NCBI RefSeq assembly: GCF_043557345.1
Contig: NZ_JBIFFV010000002.1
Location: 310,001 to 374,000, forward strand
DNA length: 64,000 nucleotides
Direction: 5' to 3'
Origin: Sulfitobacter sp043557345
GTDB taxonomy: Bacteria; Pseudomonadota; Alphaproteobacteria; Rhodobacterales; Rhodobacteraceae
A program made the translations under genes and the position numbers. Below, in pieces: positions 55,930 through 64,000 of this stretch. The notes below the pieces were generated by a model. It did no database searches and was not told where the DNA came from. It saw only the letters and a program-made list of their open reading frames with translations. The number at the start of each line of letters is the position of its first letter. Positions within the stretch are counted from its first letter, which is position 1.

Positions 55930-58614
55930 TTACGCGCTGTCGGCTTTTTTCGCGGTTGTTTTCTTCGCCGCGGGTTTCTTGGCCGCCGTCTTTGCCGGTG
56001 CCTTTTTTGTGGCCGTCTTTTTCGCCGCCGTCTTCTTGCCAGCGGTCTTCTTGGCCGCCGTCTTCTTAGCGGGTGCCTTCTTCGTCGCCGCTTTGCGTTT
56101 GGCGGGGGATTTGGCGAGCTTCTCTTCGATCAACTCCACCGCGCGTTCCATGGTCAGGTCTGCCGGTTCGATCTCCTTGGGGATCGTGGCGTTGACCTTT
56201 TCCCATTTCACATAAGGGCCGTATTTGCCTTCCATGACGTTGACCGCGCCACCCATGTCCGGGTGTTCGCCCATCTCGCGGATCGGTTTCGCGGCCTTGC
56301 CCCGGCCACCGCGGCTGGCGACCTTTTCGGCCAGAAGCTGCACGGCGCGGTTCATGCCCACGGTCCAGACCTCGTCAATGCCTTCGAGGTTAGCGTTGGT
56401 GCCGCCGCGGTCCGAGGTGCTTTCAGCGTGTTTGATGTAAGGCCCGTAGCGGCCGATGTTGGCCCAAACCATGACGCCATCCTCGGGGTGGGGGCCGATC
56501 TGGCGCGGGAGCGACAAGAGCATCACGCCCTGTTCCAGCGTCAAGTCCTCGGGCACCCAATCCTTGGGGATCGACTGGCGCGGGGGTTTTTTGTTCTCTT
56601 CGGTCACCGGCCCGCGCTGTACGTAGGGCCCGAAGCGGCCTTTGAAGACGCGGATCTCGTCGCCCTGATCCTCGCCCAGAAGCTTGCCGTCGGGAGGGAT
56701 GGCGGAGGCTTCGGCCTCCGGGTCGGGCGGGCCGAAGGGGCGGGTGTAGCGGCAGTCGGGGTAGTTCGAGCAGCCGATGAAGGCGCCGCCCGAACGCGCG
56801 GTGCGCATCGACAGGCGGCCAATCTCACAGTTCGGGCAGAGCCGCGGATCGCTGCCGTCTTCGGTGGGCGGGAAGAGATGTGGCTCCAGCACCTCGTTGA
56901 TCTTCTCCAGCACCTCGGTAATGCGCAGTTCTGACGTTTCGGCGATGGCGGCCGAGAAATCGCGCCAGAAGCGGCGCAGCACTTCTTTATAGGCGGCATC
57001 CCCGGCGCTGACCTTGTCGAGTTGGTCTTCCAGATCGGCGGTGAAGTCGTAGCCGATGTAGCGGCGGAAGTAGTTCTCAAGAAAGGCGGTCACCAGACGG
57101 CCCTTATCCTCGGGAATCAGGCGGTTGCCGTCCTTGCGGACATATTCGCGGTCCTGAATCGTGGTGACGATGCTGGCATAGGTCGAGGGGCGCCCGATGC
57201 CGAGCTCTTCCATCTTCTTGACCAGCGTCGCTTCGGTGTAGCGCGGCGGCGGTTGGGTGAAATGCTGTTCGGGGGTGACGGCGCGCTTGTCCATCGCGTC
57301 GCCCTGATGGATCTGCGGCAGGCGCTTGTCGTCCTCATCAACCACATCGTCGCGGCCTTCCTCGTAGACCTTGAGGAAACCGTCGAAGAGCACGACCTGA
57401 CCGTTGGCGCGCAGCCCGACCTGCGCGTCGTCGCTGCCGATCTCGACCGTGGTGCGTTCCAGCCGGGCGCTCTCCATCTGGCAAGCCAGCGTGCGTTTCC
57501 AGATCAGGTCGTAGAGCTTGGCCTGATCGGCGTCGAGCTTCAGCGCCTTGGCATCCTTGGTCATATCCGTGGGGCGGATACATTCGTGGGCTTCCTGCGC
57601 GTTCTTAGCCTTGTTCTTGTAAATACGCGGCTCTTTCGGCACGTAATCCGCGCCAAAACGGTCCTTGATCGCGTCGCGCGCCATCGAGACGGCCTCGGGC
57701 GCCATGTCGATGCCGTCGGTCCGCATGTAGGTGATGTGGCCTGCTTCATAAAGGCGCTGCGCGGTCGACATGGTCTGGCGCGCGCCCATGGAAAACTTGC
57801 GGCTGGCCTCCTGCTGAAGGGTCGAGGTCATGAAGGGGGCCGAGGGATTGCGGCTGGCCGGCTTCGCCTCGACGTTCATCACCTTGAGCGCGCGGGAGGT
57901 GATCGCCTGCACCGCCATCTCGGCCTGCGTGGCATCGGCCAGATCGAAGCGCTCCAGCTTCTTGCCGGCGAGCGAGACGAGGCGGGCCTCGAATTCCTGA
58001 CCGCGCGGGGTGGCGAGCAGCGCCTTCACCGACCAGTATTCGCGGGCGCGAAAGGCCTCGATCTCCATCTCGCGTTCGACGATGAGGCGCAGGGTGACCG
58101 ATTGTACGCGGCCCGCGGATTTCGCGCCGGGCAGTTTGCGCCAGAGCACGGGGGAGAGGTTGAAGCCCACCAGATAGTCCAGCGCGCGGCGGGCGAGATA
58201 GGCTTCGACCAGCGGCATGTCGACCTGGCGGGGGTTCTGCATCGCCTCGGTCACGGCCTTTTGGGTGATCTGGTTGAAGACCACGCGGCTCACCGGCGTG
58301 TCCTTCTTGATCGACTTGCGCTTGGTCAGCGCTTCTTGCAGGTGCCAGCTGATCGCCTCGCCCTCGCGGTCGGGGTCGGTCGCGAGGATCAGTGCGTTGT
58401 CTTGGGCCAGCGCGTCGGCGATGGCCTTGACGTGTTTCTTGCTGTCGCTGGCCACCTCCCATTTCATGTCGAAATCGGCGTCAGTGTCGACCGAGCCGTC
58501 TTTCGGCGGCAGGTCGCGGACGTGGCCGTAAGAGGCGAGAACGGTGTAATTGTCGCCCAGATATTTGTTGATCGTTTTGGCCTTGGCTGGGGATTCGACG
58601 ACGACGACGGGCAT
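55930..58614 (-). CDS. topA: DNA topoisomerase I (TopA) with H1-like tail
   Basis: The 894-residue type IA enzyme begins with the TOPRIM motif (MPVVVVESPAKAKTINKYLG), with DPDREGEAISWHL at 81-93 and the catalytic Tyr296 in HITYMRTDG. A C4 zinc finger (CPNCEIGRL ... FIGCSNYPDC) and the C-terminal repeats follow. The last 55 or so residues are Lys/Ala/Pro repeats (KKAPAKKTAAKKTAGKKTA), like histone H1 tails, giving a DNA-binding arm. I chose ATG 58614 because the TOPRIM motif begins there and AAGGTG precedes it. It relaxes negative supercoils. Confidence 0.96.
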   Translation of the reverse strand: MPVVVVESPAKAKTINKYLGDNYTVLASYGHVRDLPPKDGSVDTDADFDMKWEVASDSKKHVKAIADALAQDNALILATDPDREGEAISWHLQEALTKRKSIKKDTPVSRVVFNQITQKAVTEAMQNPRQVDMPLVEAYLARRALDYLVGFNLSPVLWRKLPGAKSAGRVQSVTLRLIVEREMEIEAFRAREYWSVKALLATPRGQEFEARLVSLAGKKLERFDLADATQAEMAVQAITSRALKVMNVEAKPASRNPSAPFMTSTLQQEASRKFSMGARQTMSTAQRLYEAGHITYMRTDGIDMAPEAVSMARDAIKDRFGADYVPKEPRIYKNKAKNAQEAHECIRPTDMTKDAKALKLDADQAKLYDLIWKRTLACQMESARLERTTVEIGSDDAQVGLRANGQVVLFDGFLKVYEEGRDDVVDEDDKRLPQIHQGDAMDKRAVTPEQHFTQPPPRYTEATLVKKMEELGIGRPSTYASIVTTIQDREYVRKDGNRLIPEDKGRLVTAFLENYFRRYIGYDFTADLEDQLDKVSAGDAAYKEVLRRFWRDFSAAIAETSELRITEVLEKINEVLEPHLFPPTEDGSDPRLCPNCEIGRLSMRTARSGGAFIGCSNYPDCRYTRPFGPPDPEAEASAIPPDGKLLGEDQGDEIRVFKGRFGPYVQRGPVTEENKKPPRQSIPKDWVPEDLTLEQGVMLLSLPRQIGPHPEDGVMVWANIGRYGPYIKHAESTSDRGGTNANLEGIDEVWTVGMNRAVQLLAEKVASRGGRGKAAKPIREMGEHPDMGGAVNVMEGKYGPYVKWEKVNATIPKEIEPADLTMERAVELIEEKLAKSPAKRKAATKKAPAKKTAAKKTAGKKTAAKKTATKKAPAKTAAKKPAAKKTTAKKADSA

Positions 58615-58845
58615 AAATACAGGCACCTTAGATCAAAAACGGGGGCGGCTTTGCGCTGTCTCATGTGGGATGGCAGGGGTGTTTGTCAATGCGGCTGCTG
58701 CGTATCACGGGTTTGCCGCGCAGCGGTTTCGCAGGCCGGATGGGCCGTTTCGGCGGCATTGATGCCTAGGCGCGGCTCGGTCGAGTATCACGCGCATGGC
58801 CCCCGGTTCCCGTGGTCTTCGGCCCGGGACTGCGTCATCGCGGCG

Positions 58846-60000
58846 TCAGGCGGAGCGGCTGAGCAGCCCGCCGGGTTGGCGCTGAATTTCTCCCGCCATC
58901 TCAAGATCGAGGAGCGCGGGGGCGACGTCGCTGCTGGGCACTTGCAGGTCGCGGATCAACTGGTCTTCGGCCAAGGGCGCATGGCCGAGACGGGAGAGGA
59001 TTTGCGCGTGGAGTTTCGCGACGGGGCTTTGATTTCGCGGCGGCGGTTCCGGGCGAGGCGCTGCGGGGGGCTTGCTGCGAGGTGCCGAGGTCTGAACACC
59101 CCCCTCCGGCAAGACCTCCAACACATCCGCGGCGGAGCGCACCAGCACCGCGCCGTCGCGGATCAGCATGTTGCAGCCTGCCGCGCGGGCGTCCATCGGA
59201 TGGCCGGGGACCGCAAGCACGTCGCGCCCCTGATCCAGCGCATCGCGTGCGGTGATCAAGCTGCCCGAGCGGGCCGCGGCCTCGACCACCACCGTTGCAC
59301 GGCTCAGACCCGAGATGATGCGATTGCGGCGTGGGAAATGCCGCGCCATTGGTTGCAGGCCCATCGGTTGCTCTGACAGGCGCAGCCCCTGCGCGGCAAT
59401 TTGACCGGCCAGCGCGGTGTTCTCGCTGGGATATATAATGTCGACCCCGCCTGCCTGCACCGCGATGGTGCCGTGGGCCAAGGCAGCCTCATGCGCTGCC
59501 GCGTCGATCCCCCGGGCAAGGCCAGAGACGACGACGAAGCCAGCCTCCCCAAGTTCGGCGGCGAGGTTGCGGGCCATGCGCAGCCCAAGCGAAGAGGCGT
59601 TTCGCGCGCCCACGAGGGAGATCATCGGCCGGCCCAGCAGCGCCGGGTCGCCGATCAGCCATAAGAAGGGGGGTGCATCGGGGAGGTCGCGGAGCAGGCG
59701 CGGGTAGGGTGCCTCCCCCTCGACCAGTAGCCGCGCCCCGGCGCGGCGGGCGGCGTTGAGTTCAGCCTGAACGACCCCTTCGGGGCAGATACGATAATCC
59801 GATATCCCGGCGGCACGCGCGACTTCCGGCAGCGCCTTCAGCGCCTCCTGGGCAGAGCCATGTTCATCCAGCAAGCGCCGGTAGGTCGAAATTCCCACAC
59901 GGCGAGAGCGCAACAGACGAAGCCGGGCAAACTGTTCGTCTTCCTGGGTGGGTGGGAGTGGGGGGTGAGTGGAAGAAGGATGTAGGTCCTTGTCAGTCAT
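58846..60000 (-). CDS. dprA: DNA processing protein DprA
   Basis: The 384-residue protein has the Rossmann-type DprA core: SLVGARNASSLGLRMARNLA, VSGLARGIDAAAHEAAL, AGGVDIIYPSEN and RRNRIISGLSRATVVVEAAA in order. A C-terminal winged-helix DML1-like domain (about 320-380) follows. DprA loads RecA on incoming ssDNA during transformation. The start at 60000 (MTDKDLHPSSTHP) precedes a short Pro-rich head. In Rhodobacterales dprA is reported among CtrA-controlled genes; no full CtrA box was seen in the 96 bp upstream. It lies between topA and tldD, all minus strand. Confidence 0.95.
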   Translation of the reverse strand: MTDKDLHPSSTHPPLPPTQEDEQFARLRLLRSRRVGISTYRRLLDEHGSAQEALKALPEVARAAGISDYRICPEGVVQAELNAARRAGARLLVEGEAPYPRLLRDLPDAPPFLWLIGDPALLGRPMISLVGARNASSLGLRMARNLAAELGEAGFVVVSGLARGIDAAAHEAALAHGTIAVQAGGVDIIYPSENTALAGQIAAQGLRLSEQPMGLQPMARHFPRRNRIISGLSRATVVVEAAARSGSLITARDALDQGRDVLAVPGHPMDARAAGCNMLIRDGAVLVRSAADVLEVLPEGGVQTSAPRSKPPAAPRPEPPPRNQSPVAKLHAQILSRLGHAPLAEDQLIRDLQVPSSDVAPALLDLEMAGEIQRQPGGLLSRSA

Positions 60001-60096
60001 CCCGAAACTCCGTCCGTTGCAGAATCAGGTATAGGATTTAGTGCTTAACAACCTATGAACATTTCCCCACGCATTTGATGCAACCCCTGCGTGCTG

Positions 60097-61518
<1,422 letters not shown>

Positions 61519-61697
61519 CGGGGGTATCCTTGCTTGCTGTCACAAAACTGTCTCGCGCGGCTCTATGACGCAAGCATGTGACTTTATCTTGTAGGCAGAA
61601 TATGATTGTAAGCACCCAGGATTACAACGGCACCGGATCGCAGCCGCGGTTTGGGGTGCTTATCGGCTTCTTAATGGTCACAAGATCAGGACGACAT

Positions 61698-62615
61698 ATG
61701 AAACATCTACTCCCCCTTTCCGGTCTTTTGACCAGCCTTGCCGCCCTGCCCGCATTGGCACAGGACAGCCTGCGCATTGACGGGCTTGATGTCATCGGCA
61801 GACCTGTTGACGGCGAGACAGGCTTTCAACCCGCCGTTACCGAATTGGCGCGGGATATCCATGATTTGGATCACCTGATTCTGGTGATCATCACGGCAAT
61901 CACCATCTTCGTGACCGGTCTGATCGTCTGGGTCATGGTCCGCTACAACAAAAAGCGGAACCCGAACCCCTCGTCCTTCACCCACCACACCCCGATCGAA
62001 ATCGCTTGGACCATCGGGCCGATTCTCATTCTCGTGCTGATCGGTGCCTATTCGCTGCCGATCCTGTTCCGCCAGCAGGAAATCCCCGAAGCGGACATCA
62101 CGATCAAGGCGATCGGCAACCAGTGGTACTGGACCTATGAATATGTCGACGAAGAGATCGCTTTTGACAGCTACATGATCGGCGCCCCGGCGACGCTGGG
62201 CGACGGCGATGAGGACGTGACCCCCTTCGTGCTGAATGACGCGATGGTCGCCAAGCTCGAAGAAGAAGGCTACAGCCGCGACGACTTCCTGCTGGCCACC
62301 GACACATCCGTCGTGATCCCCGTGGGCAAGACCATCGTCGTGCAGGTCACCGCCAGCGACGTGATCCATTCTTGGACCATCCCCGCCTTCGGCGTGAAAC
62401 AGGATGGCGTGCCGGGCCGTCTGGCCGAACTGTGGTTCACTGCCGAGCAAGAGGGCGTCTACTTCGGCCAATGTTCCGAGCTTTGCGGTCAGGCCCATGC
62501 CTATATGCCGATCACCGTCAAAGTCGTCTCGGAAGAGGCTTATGCGGAATGGCTTGGCAACGCCAAGGCGGAATATGCTGGCATCGAACAGCCGCTGACC
62601 GTCGCCTCTAAGTAA
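61698..62615 (+). CDS. coxB: Cytochrome c oxidase subunit II
   Basis: The 305-residue protein has a signal peptide (MKHLLPLSGLLTSLAALPAL), two membrane helices (about 60-85 and 105-125), and the periplasmic CuA domain with SWTIPAFGVKQDGVPGR and YFGQCSELCGQAHAYMP holding the CuA Cys, His and Met ligands. It accepts electrons from cytochrome c for an aa3-type oxidase. The start at 61698 gives a clean signal peptide. It opens a cox operon with ctaB, a small protein and ctaG; subunit III is beyond the edge or elsewhere. Confidence 0.96.
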   Translation: MKHLLPLSGLLTSLAALPALAQDSLRIDGLDVIGRPVDGETGFQPAVTELARDIHDLDHLILVIITAITIFVTGLIVWVMVRYNKKRNPNPSSFTHHTPIEIAWTIGPILILVLIGAYSLPILFRQQEIPEADITIKAIGNQWYWTYEYVDEEIAFDSYMIGAPATLGDGDEDVTPFVLNDAMVAKLEEEGYSRDDFLLATDTSVVIPVGKTIVVQVTASDVIHSWTIPAFGVKQDGVPGRLAELWFTAEQEGVYFGQCSELCGQAHAYMPITVKVVSEEAYAEWLGNAKAEYAGIEQPLTVASK

Positions 62616-62683
62616 GCAAGTGCCACGGGGCAGGGCGCAGGCCCGTGCCCCGTGTTTCCCCTTGGAAGGTTCGAAGGTTCGGG

Positions 62684-63619
62684 ATGACTGACATCACCAA
62701 TACGCCGACACGTGAATACGACGCGCAGCTGGGGGATTACTTCGCCCTGCTGAAGCCGCGCGTCATGTCGCTGGTCGTTTTTACGGCCTTCGTGGGTCTG
62801 TTGGCCGCGCCGGTTTCGGTCAACCCCGTCATCGGCTTTTGCGCGATCTTGTTCATCGCCATCGGCGGCGGGGCCTCGGGCGCGCTGAATATGTGGTGGG
62901 ACGCCGATATCGATGCGGTGATGCGCCGCACGCGCGGGCGCCCGATCCCCTCGGGCCGGGTCCAACCCGGTGAGGCGCTGACGCTTGGCGTGGCGCTCTC
63001 GGGTCTGTCGGTGATGATGCTGGCGCTGGCGACCAACCTGCTGGCGGGGGGGATGCTGCTTTTCACCATCCTTTTCTACGCCGTTTTCTATACCATGTGG
63101 CTCAAGCGTCTGACACCGCAGAACATTGTCATCGGCGGTGCTGCGGGGGCCTTCCCGCCGGTGATCGGCTGGGTCGCCGCCACGGGCAGCTTCTCAGTCG
63201 AGGCCTGGCTGATGTTCGCGCTGATCTTCATGTGGACGCCGCCGCATTTCTGGGCGCTGGCGCTCTTCATGCGCTCGGATTACGACGACGCGAAGGTGCC
63301 GATGCTGACCGTGACCCATGGCCGCCCGGCCACGCGGCTGCATATCTTCGTCTACACCGTCCTTCTGGCCGCTCTGGCCATCGGCACGGCTTTCACGGCC
63401 ATCGGCGGCATCTTCTATTTCGCCGTGGCGCTGGTGCTGAACGCGGCTTTCCTCTTGGGGGCCTACCGCATCTGGAAACGGGATGAGGTCATGGCCGAGG
63501 GTGACGATTATGCCGAAGAGCGCAAATTCTTCCGCCTGTCGCTGGCCTATCTCTTTTTGCACTTCGGGGCGATCCTGGGCGAAGCGGCCCTGCGCACCTT
63601 TGGCTTGGGGGGCTGGTAA
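62684..63619 (+). CDS. ctaB: Heme O synthase (protoheme IX farnesyltransferase)
   Basis: The 311-residue UbiA-type prenyltransferase has the DADIDAVMRRTRGRPIPSG region, carrying the Asp-rich diphosphate-binding motif, and the second motif region DYDDAKVPML, within eight or nine membrane helices. It adds farnesyl to heme B to form heme O, the precursor of heme A for the oxidase. The start at 62684 follows GAAGG and gives MTDITNTPTREYD. Its stop overlaps the next start (TAATG). Confidence 0.95.
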   Translation: MTDITNTPTREYDAQLGDYFALLKPRVMSLVVFTAFVGLLAAPVSVNPVIGFCAILFIAIGGGASGALNMWWDADIDAVMRRTRGRPIPSGRVQPGEALTLGVALSGLSVMMLALATNLLAGGMLLFTILFYAVFYTMWLKRLTPQNIVIGGAAGAFPPVIGWVAATGSFSVEAWLMFALIFMWTPPHFWALALFMRSDYDDAKVPMLTVTHGRPATRLHIFVYTVLLAALAIGTAFTAIGGIFYFAVALVLNAAFLLGAYRIWKRDEVMAEGDDYAEERKFFRLSLAYLFLHFGAILGEAALRTFGLGGW

Positions 63620-63786
63620 TGGGCATCCGACCCGAGCATGAACTGCACGACCGCCGCCGGGGCCGCAACATCGGCGTGGGCCTGATGCTGGGCGCCTTCG
63701 TGGTGCTGATCATGGCGCTGACCTATGTCAAGATCACCCAGACCGATTTCGAACTCCCCCCGGAGCAACGCGAGGTGACACAGTAA
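63619..63786 (+). CDS. Small single-pass membrane protein of the cox operon (CoxF-like)
   Basis: This 55-residue protein starts in the ctaB stop and its own stop overlaps the ctaG start (both TAATG). The sequence is a basic head (MGIRPEHELHDRRRGRN), one membrane segment (IGVGLMLGAFVVLIMALTYV) and a short periplasmic tail. A small protein in this position is common in alphaproteobacterial oxidase operons and is often called CoxF. Its role is unknown, but tight coupling suggests oxidase assembly. Confidence 0.85.
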   Translation: MGIRPEHELHDRRRGRNIGVGLMLGAFVVLIMALTYVKITQTDFELPPEQREVTQ

Positions 63787-64000
63787 TGGCGCTTTCCGGT
63801 CCTCAGAAAACAGTGATGCAAACCGTCGGCGTGGTGGTGCTCATGGGCGGCCTCGCCTGGGCGTCGGTGCCGTTTTACGACTGGTTCTGCCGCGTCACCG
63901 GCTTTGGCGGCACGCCGGGCCAAGTCTCTGCCGCCAGTGCCGATGTGCTGGATAAGACGGTCAAGGTGCGGTTCGACGGCTCGTTGAATGACGGCATGCC
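63786..64000 (+). CDS. ctaG: Cytochrome c oxidase assembly protein CtaG/Cox11 (5' part)
   Basis: Only the first 71 codons are inside the window. They show one membrane helix (QTVGVVVLMGGLAWASVPFY) and the Cox11 landmark FYDWFCRVTGFGGT, after which the copper-binding periplasmic domain would begin. Cox11 delivers copper to CuB of subunit I. The start overlaps the stop of the small CoxF-like gene (TAATG), within the coxB-ctaB run. The 3' end is cut by the right edge. Confidence 0.92.
   Translation, partial: MALSGPQKTVMQTVGVVVLMGGLAWASVPFYDWFCRVTGFGGTPGQVSAASADVLDKTVKVRFDGSLNDGM

Noticed and set aside
57022..59376. 784-codon plus-strand open frame opposite topA and dprA
   Set aside because: It is the antisense of two motif-rich genes and crosses their intergenic gap, with no ribosome site or family signature.
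60001..60096. CtrA box upstream of dprA
   Set aside because: Only single TTAA half-sites are present without a second one at the right spacing.

Overview
The window is a contiguous, GC-rich stretch of a bacterial chromosome. Gene content and order point to an alphaproteobacterium of the Rhodobacteraceae/Roseobacter type. The markers are tolQRAB-pal-cpoB-tilS-ftsH in one run, ruvCAB followed by ybgC, DUF484-xerC, a DUF1127 protein, coxB-ctaB-ctaG, and a Tad/Flp pilus locus whose pilins carry a GA(V/I)TVDW processing region. No rRNA, tRNA, CRISPR array, transposase or prophage was recognised. Most genes are chromosomal housekeeping genes, with a few accessory modules between them.

Layout. (1) 1-3911, minus strand: a sugar-acid catabolic operon of an FAD oxidoreductase, an HpcH/HpaI aldolase, a uronate-dehydrogenase-like enzyme and an enolase-superfamily enzyme cut by the window edge; a perfect inverted repeat upstream is a candidate operator. 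(2) 4120-6648, plus: an ECF sigma factor and RskA-like anti-sigma factor, then a secreted fasciclin protein and a Tat-exported MsrB, resembling a SigK-type envelope stress module. (3) 6703-19954: hrpB, meaB, a PACE efflux protein, xerC-DUF484, a carbon-nitrogen hydrolase, transaldolase, priA, an MFS transporter, prmA, a small membrane protein and a DUF1127 protein. (4) 20308-32299, plus: ruvCAB, an unknown gene, ybgC, the Tol-Pal envelope system, tilS and ftsH. (5) 32427-36475, plus: an exported unknown, a MOSC protein and the one-carbon pair fhs-folD. (6) 36472-40304, minus: a hotdog thioesterase, the nuclease PdeM and its partner DEXH helicase. The 285 bp between pdeM and the helicase holds a perfect LexA-type box, a perfect CtrA-type box and four copies of a 10-mer. 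(7) 40349-52548, minus: the Tad/Flp pilus locus, with an AAA+ ATPase, prepilin peptidase, TPR lipoproteins, TadC, TadB, CpaF, CpaE, an OmpA-like lipoprotein ending in polyglycine, secretin CpaC, CpaB and two small pilins; one of these (55 residues) is easily missed. (8) 52908-64000: a lytic transglycosylase, a 3-oxoacid CoA-transferase, an L,D-transpeptidase, topA with a histone-H1-like tail, dprA, tldD, and the start of the cytochrome c oxidase operon (coxB, ctaB, a 55-residue membrane protein, ctaG cut by the right edge).

The most interesting material is regulatory and small-scale: the region upstream of pdeM where DNA-damage and cell-cycle type motifs coincide, the second short pilin separated from the first by a terminator, the sigma/anti-sigma/fasciclin/MsrB module, and the uronate-type operon. 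No wholly new multi-gene system is claimed. All functional calls rest on recognisable motifs and family knowledge; no database search was run.
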